A DNA stretch of 64,000 nt from Actinomycetota bacterium (GCA_009698815.1 WLPJ01000003.1:62001-126000), one strand, 5' to 3'. Numbered from the stretch's first letter, positions 1 to 9,948 are shown. Made by a program: numbers and translations. The notes: generated by a model from the sequence alone, not told the origin.

Positions 1-1533
1 ATGAAGTTCATCTTCCATGCGAAGCAAACGTGCAGTTTCTTCTTCGGTTAACTTAAAGACTGGAATACCAGTTGATGCAGAAAGCACCTGTGCAATAAGT
101 TCTTCGTCAACTTCTGTGACCTTATCTAGGTCAGTGGCTTTCCAATGCTTTTCAGCCTCTACCTTTTCAGCGATTAAAGTTTTTTCTTTATCGCGAAGTG
201 ATGCGGCGCCTTCAAAATCTTGGCCATCAATTGCTGACTCTTTCGCCTTACGAGCTTCGGCAATCTTGTCATCGAATTCACGAAGTTCGGCAGGTGCGGT
301 CATGCGCTTAATGCGCAGACGTGAACCAGCCTCATCGATTAGGTCGATAGCTTTATCTGGCAAGAAACGATCTGAAATATAGCGATCTGCCATATTTGCA
401 GCCGCTGCTAGTGCGCCATCTGTAATCGATACGCGGTGATGCGTTTCGTAGCGATCACGTAGACCTTTAAGAATTTCAATTGTGTGCGCAACAGAAGGCT
501 CTTTAACCTGAATGGGTTGGAAGCGACGTTCAAGTGCGGCATCTTTTTCAACATGCTTGCGATATTCATCAAGTGTTGTGGCACCGATTGTCTGTAATTC
601 GCCACGAGCCAACATTGGCTTAAGAATGCTTGCCGCATCAATTGCACCTTCGGCAGCGCCTGCGCCAACAAGTGTGTGGATTTCATCGATAAACAAAATA
701 ATATCGCCGCGAGTTTTGATCTCTTTCAAAACCTTCTTTAGGCGCTCTTCGAAATCTCCACGGTAGCGACTACCGGCCACAAGTGCACCGAGATCGAGTG
801 AGTAAACCTGCTTATCTTTTAGAGTTTCAGGGACGTCATTCTTGTAAATTGCTTGTGCTAAACCTTCTACAACTGCAGTCTTTCCTACACCTGGTTCGCC
901 AATTAGAACTGGGTTATTTTTTGTACGACGTGAAAGAACTTGCATGACACGTTCAATTTCAGTTTCGCGTCCGATTACTGGATCAAGTTTTCCTTCGCGT
1001 GCAGCCTGGGTCAGGTTACGACCAAATTGATCAAGTACTAATGAAGTAGATGGAGTGCCCTCAGCTGGGCCACTATTTGTTGCTGCTTCTTTTCCTTGGT
1101 AACCAGAGAGAAGTTGAATAACTTGTTGGCGTACACGATTTAAATCTGCGCCAAGTTTTACAAGTACCTGTGCAGCAACGCCTTCGCCTTCGCGGATAAG
1201 TCCGAGCAAAATATGTTCTGTGCCAATGTAGTTGTGGCCAAGTTGCAACGCTTCGCGAAGTGAAAGTTCTAGGACTTTCTTTGCGCGTGGAGTAAATGGA
1301 ATATGGCCGCTAGGAGCTTGTTGTCCTTGGCCAATAATTTCTTCAACTTGAGCGCGAACGCCTTCTAGTGAGATTCCGAGCGCTTCCAAGCCTTTGGCAG
1401 CGACGCCTTCACCTTCGTGGATTAGTCCAAGCAGAATGTGTTCAGTGCCGATGTAATTGTGATTGAGCATGCGTGCTTCTTCTTGAGCCAAGACAACTAC
1501 TCGTCGGGCTCGATCGGTAAAGCGCTCAAACAT
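1..1533 (-). CDS. clpC: ClpC-type AAA+ Clp protease unfoldase, C-terminal part beyond window
   Basis: Hexameric unfoldase that feeds proteins to ClpP in the cytoplasm. The 511 codons seen start at an ATG with a good AGGAG ribosome binding site 8-9 bases upstream. Two Clp N-domain repeats carry [10 protein letters not shown] (about residues 29-38 and 104-113), then comes the first AAA module with Walker A GEPGVGKT (212-219), Walker B ILFIDEI and a UVR-like middle region near 430. The second AAA module lies off the left edge; family members run about 820-850 residues. The gene stands 148 bases downstream of the argA-like gene, so it probably has its own promoter. I looked there for CIRCE, HAIR and ClgR-type boxes and saw no convincing match. 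Confidence 0.96.
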   Translation of the reverse strand, partial: MFERFTDRARRVVVLAQEEARMLNHNYIGTEHILLGLIHEGEGVAAKGLEALGISLEGVRAQVEEIIGQGQQAPSGHIPFTPRAKKVLELSLREALQLGHNYIGTEHILLGLIREGEGVAAQVLVKLGADLNRVRQQVIQLLSGYQGKEAATNSGPAEGTPSTSLVLDQFGRNLTQAAREGKLDPVIGRETEIERVMQVLSRRTKNNPVLIGEPGVGKTAVVEGLAQAIYKNDVPETLKDKQVYSLDLGALVAGSRYRGDFEERLKKVLKEIKTRGDIILFIDEIHTLVGAGAAEGAIDAASILKPMLARGELQTIGATTLDEYRKHVEKDAALERRFQPIQVKEPSVAHTIEILKGLRDRYETHHRVSITDGALAAAANMADRYISDRFLPDKAIDLIDEAGSRLRIKRMTAPAELREFDDKIAEARKAKESAIDGQDFEGAASLRDKEKTLIAEKVEAEKHWKATDLDKVTEVDEELIAQVLSASTGIPVFKLTEEETARLLRMEDELH

Positions 1534-1681
1534 CGGCTATCTCCTCTTAATTTCATCTCTTGCTGGGTTACTTGAGATAAGCCTATAACCGAAGGCCTAG
1601 GAGGCGCGAGGTAATTGGCTAATGGTCAGTAGAACCCCAGATTTAGGGGCGATATTCCCGAAAAAATCTAGCGGTGGGGCC

Positions 1682-2176
1682 TTAAAGGGTAAGAAGCATC
1701 CGCGTGTTGCCAAGGGTATTGGGTTTGGCCGCTTCTAGATCCAAGAATTCGGCGACACCGGCATCGTATGAACGCAATAGTTGTTGGTAAACATCAGGTG
1801 CGACAGGAGTGCCTTCGATTTCGACAAAACCATGGCTTCCAAAAAAATCTGTTCGAAATGTTAAACAAAAAATTCGTTCTACACCAACTTCGCGGGCGCG
1901 CTCGATAATTCTTTCAAGGATTAAGTGTCCGATGCCTTTATTGTGCAAATTTTTTTCAACTGCAACTGTACGAACTTCTGCCAGGTCATCCCAAAGAACG
2001 TGTAACGCTCCACAACCAACAACTTTTCCATCAACTACAGCCACTGTAAATTCTTGAACACTTTCATAGAGCGTCACAGTCTCTTTGGTGAGCATCTGTC
2101 CAGGTGCTGCATAAGAATCCACTAGTTGGCGGATTGCCTTTACATCGCTGGTTCTAGCGGAGCGAATTACGGTCAT
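1682..2176 (-). CDS. argA: GNAT amino-acid N-acetyltransferase (N-acetylglutamate synthase, Rv2747-like)
   Basis: Single GNAT domain of 164 residues. It fits the short actinobacterial N-acetylglutamate synthases (type Rv2747), which start arginine synthesis by acetylating glutamate with acetyl-CoA. Visible are the acetyl-CoA loop around HNKGIGHLILE (about residues 82-92) and the C-terminal block HGFVEIEGTP ... VYQQLLRSYD ... KPNTLGNTRMLL, typical of this subgroup. There is no amino-acid-kinase domain, unlike classical ArgA. The ATG lies two bases after the lysS stop, so it is probably translated from the lysS message. Substrate is inferred from family resemblance; another amino acid is possible. 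Confidence 0.8.
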   Translation of the reverse strand: MTVIRSARTSDVKAIRQLVDSYAAPGQMLTKETVTLYESVQEFTVAVVDGKVVGCGALHVLWDDLAEVRTVAVEKNLHNKGIGHLILERIIERAREVGVERIFCLTFRTDFFGSHGFVEIEGTPVAPDVYQQLLRSYDAGVAEFLDLEAAKPNTLGNTRMLLTL

Positions 2177-2178
2177 AG

Positions 2179-3693
2179 TTATTCGATTTCAGGTTTTACC
2201 AGCGGGAACAAGATTGTTTCGCGGATTCCTAAACCGGTGAGCGCCATTAGTAAACGATCAACACCCATTCCCATTCCGCCCATTGGTGGCATGGCAAATT
2301 CCATTGCGCGTAAGAAATCTTCATCTACTTGCATAGCTTCTAGATCACCTTTTGAACCAAGTGTTGCTTGTTCGATTAAACGCTCACGCTGAATAACTGG
2401 ATCAATAAGTTCGGAGTATCCGGTTGCAAGTTCAAAACCATCAATATATAGATCCCATTTTTCGGCAACGCCAGGTAATTCGCGGTGCGCTCTTACCAAT
2501 GGCGACGTATCGACTGGGTAGCCCATCACGAATGTAGGCTCAATCAATTGATCTTTCGCTACATGCTCAAATATTTCTTCAGCAAGTTTGCCGGTAATCC
2601 ACTTCGGGTCAATCTTCATGCCTAACTTTGTGGCAATTTTCTTCAAATCTTCGATCGAAGTAAGTGCGGTTATGGTCTCTCCCACACCTTTTGAAATCAC
2701 TTCATACAACGAAATCTCTTTCCATGATCCGCCCAAATCGGCTTGGCGACCATCATGATGGGTAACAACGTGTGAACCTGCAATCGCCATCGCTGCGTTC
2801 TGTACAAGTGAACGAGTTAAATCTGCAATCGAGCGCCAATCACCATAGGCCTGATAACACTCGATCATCGCAAACTCAGGTGAGTGTGAAGAATCAGCAC
2901 CCTCGTTGCGGAAGTTACGGTTGATTTCAAATACTCGTTCTATGCCGCCAACAACGCAACGCTTTAAGAATAATTCTGGTGCGATGCGCAGATAAAGATC
3001 CATATCGTAGGCATTACTAAAAGATTTGAAGGGGCGAGCTGTGGCGCCACCGTGCATAACTTGCAGCATTGGAGTTTCAACTTCAATAAAGTTTTCGGTG
3101 CTAAATGTCTCGCGCAGAGATTTCATTACAGCTGGACGCAAACGTGCATTGGAGCGCGCTTCGGGGCGGACAATGAGATCCACATAACGCATACGAACAC
3201 GAGTTTCCTCAGACATTGGTTTGTGATCATTTGGCAATGGGCGAAGTGACTTTGCAGCCATCGCATAACTATTTGCCAAGATTGATAGTTCGCCGCGCTT
3301 AGATGTAATGATTTCGCCAGTAACGCTAACTATGTCACCAAGGTCAATATCACTTTTCCAAGAATCAAGAACATCTTCTCCAACTTTGTCTAGCGAAAGC
3401 ATTGCTTGCAGTTCGGTGCCGTCACCTTCACGCAGTGTTGCAAAACAGAGTTTTCCAGTGTCGCGTTTAAAGATAACGCGACCTGTAAGGCTTTGGATAT
3501 CACCTGTTGCGGTATCGGTTTCAAGTGAAGCGTATTTGGTGCGAATTTCTAAAAGGGATGCGGTGCGTGCAACTGCAACTGGATAAGGCTCAATTCCACG
3601 CTCAATTAAACCGGCACGCTTTTCGCGGCGGATACGTAATTGTTCTGGCAGATCGTCTTCGACCGGCGCCGCGGGCTCTTTTTCGTTGCTCAT
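2179..3693 (-). CDS. lysS: Lysyl-tRNA synthetase, class II
   Basis: Charges tRNA-Lys with lysine. The protein has 504 residues, normal for bacterial class II LysRS. An N-terminal OB-fold (about 65-165) binds the anticodon. The catalytic core shows motif 2 with FRNEGADSSHSPEF and motif 3 with GMGMGVDRLLM near the C-terminus. The first about 20 residues are acidic and low-complexity. It follows coaX by 19 bases, the arrangement panC...coaX-lysS known from other actinobacteria. It is the only aminoacyl-tRNA synthetase in the window; a tRNA-Lys(UUU) gene lies far away at 27061. Confidence 0.97.
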   Translation of the reverse strand: MSNEKEPAAPVEDDLPEQLRIRREKRAGLIERGIEPYPVAVARTASLLEIRTKYASLETDTATGDIQSLTGRVIFKRDTGKLCFATLREGDGTELQAMLSLDKVGEDVLDSWKSDIDLGDIVSVTGEIITSKRGELSILANSYAMAAKSLRPLPNDHKPMSEETRVRMRYVDLIVRPEARSNARLRPAVMKSLRETFSTENFIEVETPMLQVMHGGATARPFKSFSNAYDMDLYLRIAPELFLKRCVVGGIERVFEINRNFRNEGADSSHSPEFAMIECYQAYGDWRSIADLTRSLVQNAAMAIAGSHVVTHHDGRQADLGGSWKEISLYEVISKGVGETITALTSIEDLKKIATKLGMKIDPKWITGKLAEEIFEHVAKDQLIEPTFVMGYPVDTSPLVRAHRELPGVAEKWDLYIDGFELATGYSELIDPVIQRERLIEQATLGSKGDLEAMQVDEDFLRAMEFAMPPMGGMGMGVDRLLMALTGLGIRETILFPLVKPEIE

Positions 3694-3712
3694 GATGACG
3701 AGAGTCTACCTA

Positions 3713-4477
3713 TTAGATATTTCGCTCGTGGATAAGACGCAGTCCAATCAGCGTGAGATCAGGCTCATGCTCATCAATAGTTTCAGCAACGCCAATAATT
3801 AGCGGAGCAAGTCCACCGGTTGCAATCACAGTAGGCGTGCCTTCATAACTCTGCGCTAATTCAGCCACGATGCGATCGACCAAGCCATCTACTTGTCCAG
3901 CAAAACCAAAGATTGTGCCAGATTGCAGCGCTTCAACAGTGTTCTTACCAATCACATTTTTAGGACGAATTAATTCAACTTTGCGAAGTTGCGCAGCACG
4001 TGCCGCCAGTGCATCAACTGAGATTTCAATTCCTGGTGCAAGAGCGCCACCTAAGAATTCGCCTTTAGGCGAGACAACATCTAGATTTGTGGAAGTTCCG
4101 AAGTCAACCACGATCGCTGGACCGCCATATAAAGTGTGAGCAGCCAAAGTGTTAACTATTCGATCTGCGCCAATTTCCTTGGGGTTATCAACTAATAGTG
4201 GAACACCTGTTTTTGTACCGGGTTCAACAATTGTCGTTGGAATATTAGAAAAATAAGTTGCGATTATGGTTCGTAATTCGCGCAACGTCGCCGGGACTGT
4301 GGAACAGATTGAAAGTCCAGTCACTTCATATCCCGTAACAAGTGCGTGATATTGCAGCCATAGCTCGTCGGCAGTCGTGCGGGGATCCGTCTTAACTCGC
4401 CAAGAACGAATTAACTCATTGCCCTCAAATATTCCTAATACCGTATTGGTATTTCCCACATCTATTGTCAGCAACAT
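3713..4477 (-). CDS. coaX: Type III pantothenate kinase
   Basis: Phosphorylates pantothenate, the first step of CoA synthesis. The 254 residues show the ASKHA fold of CoaX: the N-terminal phosphate loop DVGNTNTVLG (6-15), the central EIGADRIVN motif (about 104-112) and DFGTSTNLD (about 128-136). Type III kinases need a monovalent cation and are not feedback-inhibited by CoA (family knowledge). The ATG follows the nadC stop by two bases. It belongs to one run panC-nadB-nadC-coaX, so pantothenate and NAD precursor synthesis are co-transcribed. Confidence 0.96.
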   Translation of the reverse strand: MLLTIDVGNTNTVLGIFEGNELIRSWRVKTDPRTTADELWLQYHALVTGYEVTGLSICSTVPATLRELRTIIATYFSNIPTTIVEPGTKTGVPLLVDNPKEIGADRIVNTLAAHTLYGGPAIVVDFGTSTNLDVVSPKGEFLGGALAPGIEISVDALAARAAQLRKVELIRPKNVIGKNTVEALQSGTIFGFAGQVDGLVDRIVAELAQSYEGTPTVIATGGLAPLIIGVAETIDEHEPDLTLIGLRLIHERNI

Positions 4478-4479
4478 AA

Positions 4480-5304
4480 TTACTCCGTTCTCAGATCTAG
4501 GCCGATATCAAAGACTGGAGCCGAATGTGTCAGCGCTCCGATTGCGATGTAATCAACTCCCGCTTGTGCATAGGCGCGAGCATTGGTAATTGAAATTCCG
4601 CCCGATGCTTCAAGTTTGCACTTTCCATTTACTAGTGCGACTGCTTGTGTACAGATTTCTGGGCTCATATTGTCGAGCAAAATTAAATCTGGGTTCAGCG
4701 GCAAGACTTCTTTAAGTTGCTCCAAAGTATCTACTTCTATCTCAATTTCAGCCTCTGGATAAGTACTTCTAACTTTTGCGAAAGCGGCAACCACGCCACC
4801 TGCCGCAGCAATGTGATTATCTTTAATCAAGGCAGCGCTGCTCAAACTCATGCGGTGGTTTACTCCCCCACCCATGCGCACGGCATATTTCTCAATAACG
4901 CGCATACCCGGTGTTGTCTTACGGGTATCGCGCACCTGACATTTTGTGCCTGATACTTCCTTAACCCACTTACTGGTGAGGGTTGCTATTCCACTGAGAT
5001 GACCGAAAAAGTTAAGCGCGGTGCGCTCGGCGAGCAATATTGCTCGAGTATTCCCTCTTACACTAATTAAAATATCGCCAGCTTTTACAGATTCTCCATC
5101 TTTCTTTAGTTGCGTTACATCTGTAATACCAACTTCTGCCAAGACGGCATGAGCAATGTTTGAACCAGCGATCACTCCATCCATGCGTGCTACAAAATCC
5201 GCCAAAGAATTTGCATCAGCAGAAATGGTTGCCTCAGAAGTTATATCGGCGCCACCTGCTAGATCTTCAGCTAGCGCTGCTTTAATTAACTCATTTTCAT
5301 TCAT
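4480..5304 (-). CDS. nadC: Nicotinate-nucleotide pyrophosphorylase (carboxylating)
   Basis: Quinolinate phosphoribosyltransferase: makes nicotinate mononucleotide from quinolinate and PRPP with loss of CO2. Full length at 274 residues. Family landmarks are LLAERTALNFFGHLSGIAT (about 110-128), the arginine-rich DTRKTTPGMR (138-147), the RMGGGVNHR region and the C-terminal LEASGGISITNARAYAQAGV block of the barrel. The start overlaps the end of nadB by 4 bases, indicating translational coupling. The partner quinolinate synthase gene nadA is not in this window. Confidence 0.96.
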   Translation of the reverse strand: MNENELIKAALAEDLAGGADITSEATISADANSLADFVARMDGVIAGSNIAHAVLAEVGITDVTQLKKDGESVKAGDILISVRGNTRAILLAERTALNFFGHLSGIATLTSKWVKEVSGTKCQVRDTRKTTPGMRVIEKYAVRMGGGVNHRMSLSSAALIKDNHIAAAGGVVAAFAKVRSTYPEAEIEIEVDTLEQLKEVLPLNPDLILLDNMSPEICTQAVALVNGKCKLEASGGISITNARAYAQAGVDYIAIGALTHSAPVFDIGLDLRTE

Positions 5305-6914
5305 GGCGCACCAACCTCTTGGTAGGAAGTAATCCAGTTTCCTTTGCTATCTAATTGCTGCACAATTCGTTTGCGCCAATTGCTTTCAGCGCTAGGGAAA
5401 TCTTCCCGCCAATGTGAACCGCGTGTCTCCTGGCGAATTAACGCGGCTTTAAGGATCGCCTGCGCCAATTGAAAAAGATTCGTTGTCTCCCAGGCTTCAA
5501 CGCAAGGATTTGTGCTGGTTCGATCTTGAATACGTGTTAAATCAGCGCTGGTCTGCAGAAGTGAATCAGAAGAACGCAATACGCCCGCGCCACGGCTCAT
5601 ACTCAACTGTAATTCACGGCGAGTAAGTGGGTCCAACAAAACTGAACGTGAATCATCGGCAACCGGTTCAGATTGTTTCGGTAAATTTGCAGCAATATCT
5701 GCAGCAATTCTGGCGCTAAATACCAGACCCTCTAAGAGTGAATTTGATGCCAGACGATTGGCGCCATGCACTCCAGAGCAGGCAGTTTCGCCACATGCAT
5801 AAAGTCCAGTAACACTGGTACGGCCATTTAAATCAACACGCACGCCACCGGATGCGTAATGAGATGCTGGAGCGACCGGAATTAGATCTTTTGCTGGGTT
5901 AATACCGTGTGCGATACATGATGAATAAATTGTTGGAAAACGATTTTCGAAGCCCGTTAGGTGGCGAACATCTAGCCAAACATGATGTGCCCCAGTTTTA
6001 TTCATGTGGCGCATCGAGGCAATTGCAACGACATCGCGTGGTGCGAGCTCTGCTAATTGGTGTTCAGAGACCATAAAACGTGAGCCTTCATCGTCAACTA
6101 AATATGCGCCCTCACCGCGTACTGCTTCACTAATTAAGGGTTGCTGACCTTGCGTGTTATCGCCTAACCATAAAACTGTTGGGTGGAATTGAATGAATTC
6201 AACATCAGCCACTTTTGCGCCAGCGCGCAACGCGAGGGCAACGCCGTCACCAGTAGAAACGGAAGGATTTGTAGTTTGTGCAAATACTTGACCTAAACCA
6301 CCAGTTGCTAAGACCACGGCCCTGCCCAAAGCGCGACCTACTCCATCACGGCTACCAGCACCTATTACGTGCAAGGTAACTCCACACACAGCGCCGTTTA
6401 TATCTTTTATCGCATCTAATACAAGAGCATCTTCAACAACTTCAATTTCGGGGTCATCATGTACTGCAGCTAAAAGCGCGCGTGAGACTTCAGCACCAGT
6501 GGCATCTCCACCTGCGTGCAAAATTCTGTTGCGCAAGTGCCCGCCTTCGCGCGTTAGAGAAATTTCACCAGTCTCTTCTGTGTCAAAAATTGCACCGCGT
6601 TCGATTAATTTACGAACCGCAGCGGGTCCCTCAGTTACAAGTACGCGAACCGCTTCTGCATCGCATAAATTAGCGCCCGCAACCAAGGTATCTTTTAAAT
6701 GCTGGTCTGGTGTATCGCCCGGACCAAGTGCGGCAGCGATGCCACCCTGTGCCCATTTAGTAGAACCTTCATCGACTTTAGATTTGGTAACTATCAATAC
6801 TGATAAGCCATAAGTGCGCGCTTGCAGCGCAGTTGTTAAACCCGCGATTCCTGAACCAACCACAATTACATCAGCGGTTGCTGTCCATCCTGGGGCAGGC
6901 GCAAGTAGCTTCAT
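5301..6914 (-). CDS. nadB: L-aspartate oxidase
   Basis: FAD enzyme oxidising L-aspartate to iminoaspartate for NAD synthesis. The 537 residues start with the dinucleotide-binding motif VVGSGIAGLTTAL (about 19-31), followed by STKWAQGGIAAAL (about 52-64), the substrate-loop region EFIQFHPT, and HYASGGVRVDLNG. The C-terminal helical domain typical of the succinate dehydrogenase/fumarate reductase flavoprotein family is present. The gene overlaps both neighbours (nadC and panC) by 4 bases. The product needs NadA, which must be encoded elsewhere. Confidence 0.96.
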   Translation of the reverse strand: MKLLAPAPGWTATADVIVVGSGIAGLTTALQARTYGLSVLIVTKSKVDEGSTKWAQGGIAAALGPGDTPDQHLKDTLVAGANLCDAEAVRVLVTEGPAAVRKLIERGAIFDTEETGEISLTREGGHLRNRILHAGGDATGAEVSRALLAAVHDDPEIEVVEDALVLDAIKDINGAVCGVTLHVIGAGSRDGVGRALGRAVVLATGGLGQVFAQTTNPSVSTGDGVALALRAGAKVADVEFIQFHPTVLWLGDNTQGQQPLISEAVRGEGAYLVDDEGSRFMVSEHQLAELAPRDVVAIASMRHMNKTGAHHVWLDVRHLTGFENRFPTIYSSCIAHGINPAKDLIPVAPASHYASGGVRVDLNGRTSVTGLYACGETACSGVHGANRLASNSLLEGLVFSARIAADIAANLPKQSEPVADDSRSVLLDPLTRRELQLSMSRGAGVLRSSDSLLQTSADLTRIQDRTSTNPCVEAWETTNLFQLAQAILKAALIRQETRGSHWREDFPSAESNWRKRIVQQLDSKGNWITSYQEVGAP

Positions 6915-7708
6915 CGCAAGCCACCTGTCGTCATCTGCATATTGTCGATCAAACGCACCCCATTAAGCCAACCAGCGATAATCGCGCGCGAATTGAGCGT
7001 GGAATCTGTAGCGATCGAGAAATCTTGCTCATCAATAACTTCGGCATAATCTAAATTAAAGAGCGGTTGCGTGGCGCAGACTTTACGCATCTGACTACGC
7101 GCCTCTTGCAGATTACGCGAAATCTTTGCAGCGATTAGCGCTTGATAAATGACTGAAGCGGCAGATCGGCTTTCTTTATCTAGCCGCACATTGCGCGATG
7201 ACACGGCAAGCCCGTCTGCTTCACGCACAGTTGGGGCTGCGATTATTTTGACACCTTTTGCAATTTCTTTGATCAAAGTTAGCTGCTGAAAATCTTTCTC
7301 TCCGAATATTGCAGATTCTGGCTTAAGCAATTCGAATAACCGAGAAACAACTGTAACAACGCCATCAAAATGACCAGAACGGTTTGCGCCTTCATAAATA
7401 TTTCCTAATTGACCAGCGCTAATTTTTGTAATTTTTGATGGATATATTTCTTCTTCTTTAGGCAGCCATAAGTGTGTGACTCCAGAATCCGCAGCGATTT
7501 CAATATCGCGATCTGGCGTGCGTGGATAATTTGCAAGATCCTGCGCATCATCGAATTGCAGAGGATTTACAAAAATACTTGCAACGACAAAGTCGCTCTT
7601 GGCTTTGGCTAATTTAAATAGCGATGCATGTCCAGCGTGAAGTGCGCCCATAGTTGGTACAAAAGTGCAGCCGCCATCGATTTCTGATGCGCTGGTAACA
7701 ATCTTCAT
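6911..7708 (-). CDS. panC: Pantothenate synthetase (pantoate-beta-alanine ligase)
   Basis: Joins pantoate and beta-alanine using ATP. The 265 residues carry the nucleotidyltransferase motif FVPTMGALHAGH (16-27), EGANRSGHFDGVVTVV, FGEKDFQQL and the KMSKS-like SSRNVRLD. It has a Shine-Dalgarno-like AGGACTGGAG before the ATG and appears to head the panC-nadB-nadC-coaX run. There is no panD gene next to it, which in Mycobacterium sits between panC and coaX; beta-alanine supply must come from elsewhere. Confidence 0.95.
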   Translation of the reverse strand: MKIVTSASEIDGGCTFVPTMGALHAGHASLFKLAKAKSDFVVASIFVNPLQFDDAQDLANYPRTPDRDIEIAADSGVTHLWLPKEEEIYPSKITKISAGQLGNIYEGANRSGHFDGVVTVVSRLFELLKPESAIFGEKDFQQLTLIKEIAKGVKIIAAPTVREADGLAVSSRNVRLDKESRSAASVIYQALIAAKISRNLQEARSQMRKVCATQPLFNLDYAEVIDEQDFSIATDSTLNSRAIIAGWLNGVRLIDNMQMTTGGLR

Positions 7709-7762
7709 ATCTGGCTCCAGTCCTTTCAGGTACCGGGCGGTGATGAATATAAGTTTAGAGCC

Positions 7763-8209
7763 TTAAGGCATTTGCTCCAAAAGATCAGATATTTTGCCGT
7801 GAGTAAGCAAAATCGCTTCAGGATCTATGGAATGCCATGGCTCAATCACAAATCGGCGCTCATGTGCGCGTGGGTGCGGCAGGGTTAATTCAGCTGCTGA
7901 ACTTAAGAGAGTTCCGTATTGAATCAAATCTAAATCAATTGTGCGCGGGCCCCATTTTTCATTGCGCTCTCGTCCCAAAGTTTTTTCAATTCCATGCAAC
8001 AGCGCCAGCAGATCAATTGCGGGTAGCTCACTTTCCACGATACAGACTGCATTTAAGTAATCCGGCTGCGGGATATCGCTGACGGGCTTTGTGGAAATGT
8101 AATTTGAAACTGCTTTGAAATCAGTGGCTTCGCGCAGCATTGCTACCGCTAAATCCATCTGTTCTTTAGGGTTACCAATATTGGCACCGAGTGCGATTAT
8201 CGCTCTCAT
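7763..8209 (-). CDS. folK: 6-hydroxymethyl-7,8-dihydropterin pyrophosphokinase
   Basis: Pyrophosphorylates hydroxymethyl-dihydropterin in folate synthesis. 148 residues, typical for a single-domain HPPK. The N-terminus ALGANIGNPKEQMDLA and the signature GPRTIDLDLIQYG (about 107-119) with LPHPRAHERRFV are diagnostic. The ATG shares bases with the folB TGA stop. Last gene of the ftsH-folE-folP-folB-folK run; a 54-base gap separates it from panC. Confidence 0.95.
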   Translation of the reverse strand: MRAIIALGANIGNPKEQMDLAVAMLREATDFKAVSNYISTKPVSDIPQPDYLNAVCIVESELPAIDLLALLHGIEKTLGRERNEKWGPRTIDLDLIQYGTLLSSAAELTLPHPRAHERRFVIEPWHSIDPEAILLTHGKISDLLEQMP

Positions 8210-8562
8210 CGATTTATAGTTACCGATATATCTTTGACTTGAGCGTTGACCGGCGCTTGTGGCTTGTGAACCGTTATGGAAACGGTGGCAGCTTGCGGAT
8301 AAGCAGCCTTGATTTGATCTGCAATATTTCCAGCAAGTTTTTCAATCAAAGAAACTGGGTCGCCGGTAATCTCTCTAACAACTAAATCTGTAACTTCTGC
8401 ATAATTAATTGTGTCAGCAACATCATCTGAGACACTGGCGCGAGATAGGTCAACTTCCAGAACAACATCTACATAGAAATCTTGGCCAGTGACCCTTTCG
8501 GTTTCTAAGACGCCGTGGTATCCAAATGATTTAATACCTTTGATTTCGATTAAATCAGCCAT
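8206..8562 (-). CDS. folB: Dihydroneopterin aldolase
   Basis: Cleaves 7,8-dihydroneopterin to hydroxymethyl-dihydropterin and glycolaldehyde. 118 residues from the ATG at 8562; an in-frame TTG two codons earlier is less likely. Landmarks are IEIKGIKSFGYHGVLETER at the N-terminus, the central INYAEVTDLV and LIEKLAGNIA with the conserved lysine, and SITVHKPQAPV near the C-terminus. The start lies inside the last codons of folP, consistent with coupled translation. Confidence 0.94.
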   Translation of the reverse strand: MADLIEIKGIKSFGYHGVLETERVTGQDFYVDVVLEVDLSRASVSDDVADTINYAEVTDLVVREITGDPVSLIEKLAGNIADQIKAAYPQAATVSITVHKPQAPVNAQVKDISVTINR

Positions 8563-9316
8563 TCGCAATTACCAATTTCTTATGTGGAGCCACGCTATGA
8601 ACTCTAACTGCCCAAATCTTTTTAGCAAGGAGTGAACTAGTCAAATCTATTGTTGCAGCTTCGCGTTCGTCAGGGCTTTGACCACCCAGAAAACGTTTGC
8701 GGGAACCGCCAATTAATACTGGATATCCCAAATCAGTGACCTCTTCGATACGGCGCAATATCTCCCAGTTATGTTCGGCTTCTTTTGCAAAGCCCAAGCC
8801 TGGATCAATTATCAAATTATTTCGGGCAATTCCGCTGCTTAGAGCTTTATCAATTTGAAGTTCAATTTCTGCGATCACTTCTTGCACCACATCTTTATAT
8901 ACAGCGCGTGAATTCATATCAAATGAATGTCCACGCCAATGCATCAAGATGTAAGGGCAGCCAAGTTCGGCAACTCTTTCGTGCATCTCTTCATCTGCTA
9001 ATCCGCCGCTAACGTCGTTAACGATGCTGGCTCCTGCTGCGACGGCCTTATCTGCCGTTTCTGCACGCATAGTGTCGATGCTGATTGGAATTCCAGTTTG
9101 TGACAACTTTTCAATTACTGGAATCACACGAGCTTGTTCTTCTTTGGCACTTACTCGCTCGGCACCGGGACGCGTAGATTCGCCACCAATATCGATTATG
9201 TCTACGCCTTCAGAGATCATTTCTAAGCCGCGAGCGACCGCCTTTTCATAGGTATCGTGTCGCCCACCATCTGCAAATGAATCTGGTGTGACATTTAGAA
9301 TCCCCATAATTTTCAT
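8555..9316 (-). CDS. folP: Dihydropteroate synthase
   Basis: Condenses hydroxymethyl-dihydropterin diphosphate with p-aminobenzoate; the target of sulfonamides. TIM-barrel protein of 253 residues if started at ATG 9316 (MKIMGILNVTPDSF); an in-frame TTG at 9331 would add five residues. Signatures: GILNVTPDSFADGG at the N-terminus, DIGGESTRPGAERVS, SIDTMRAETADKAV, NDVSGG and IDPGLGFAKEAEHN, with the C-terminal VRVH motif. It lies between folE (upstream) and folB (downstream). Confidence 0.95.
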   Translation of the reverse strand: MKIMGILNVTPDSFADGGRHDTYEKAVARGLEMISEGVDIIDIGGESTRPGAERVSAKEEQARVIPVIEKLSQTGIPISIDTMRAETADKAVAAGASIVNDVSGGLADEEMHERVAELGCPYILMHWRGHSFDMNSRAVYKDVVQEVIAEIELQIDKALSSGIARNNLIIDPGLGFAKEAEHNWEILRRIEEVTDLGYPVLIGGSRKRFLGGQSPDEREAATIDLTSSLLAKKIWAVRVHSVAPHKKLVIANG

Positions 9317-9336
9317 AGGTGAGCCAGACAATTTAA

Positions 9337-9948
9337 CTAGCCCTTGGTAATTAGGCTAATTGCTTCAGCGCGAGTTGCCGGATCTCGCAGCGCACCACGA
9401 ACCGCACTTGTAGTAGTTCTGGCATGTGATTTTCGAACTCCACGCATTGACATGCAAAGGTGTTCGCAATCAATAATTACGATTACACCCATTGGATTAA
9501 GGATTTGCACCATAGCATCTGCAATTTGTGTGGTCAGTCGCTCTTGCACTTGTGGGCGGCGCGCAAATAGATCGACTAAGCGGGCGACTTTGGAAAGTCC
9601 AGTTATTTTTCCACTTGGGATATATCCGACGTGAGCAACTCCGTGAAATGGAGTTAAGTGATGTTCGCAATGTGAAAAAACTTCGATATCGCGAATGATG
9701 ACTAATTCTTCGTGCCCAATATCAAATGTTGTTGTGAGAACATCTTGAGGTGATTTCCATAGCCCTTCAAAATTCTCTTTGAAGGCACGTGCCACCCGTG
9801 CTGGAGTCTCTTTTAGCCCATCACGATCTGGATCTTCACCTAACGCCAATAACAATTCGCGCACCGCAGCAGTCGCACGCGCTTCATCGTATGGATGCAA
9901 TGCGCGACCATCGTCTGGCCCCATTGATACTGGCGTTATTTCATTCAC
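9337..9948 (-). CDS. folE: GTP cyclohydrolase I, type IA
   Basis: Converts GTP to dihydroneopterin triphosphate, the entry into folate synthesis. 203 residues. The zinc and catalytic motifs [18 protein letters not shown] (about 92-109), [20 protein letters not shown] and [11 protein letters not shown] are all present, so this is the zinc-dependent IA type and not FolE2. ATG overlaps the ftsH TGA by four bases. Gene order hpt-ftsH-folE-folP-folB-folK is conserved across many actinobacteria. Confidence 0.96.
   Translation of the reverse strand: MNEITPVSMGPDDGRALHPYDEARATAAVRELLLALGEDPDRDGLKETPARVARAFKENFEGLWKSPQDVLTTTFDIGHEELVIIRDIEVFSHCEHHLTPFHGVAHVGYIPSGKITGLSKVARLVDLFARRPQVQERLTTQIADAMVQILNPMGVIVIIDCEHLCMSMRGVRKSHARTTTSAVRGALRDPATRAEAISLITKG

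Noticed and set aside
1534-1681. CIRCE, HAIR or ClgR heat-shock operator before clpC
   Set aside because: No matching inverted repeat; short GC-rich matches such as TCGCGCC are not convincing.
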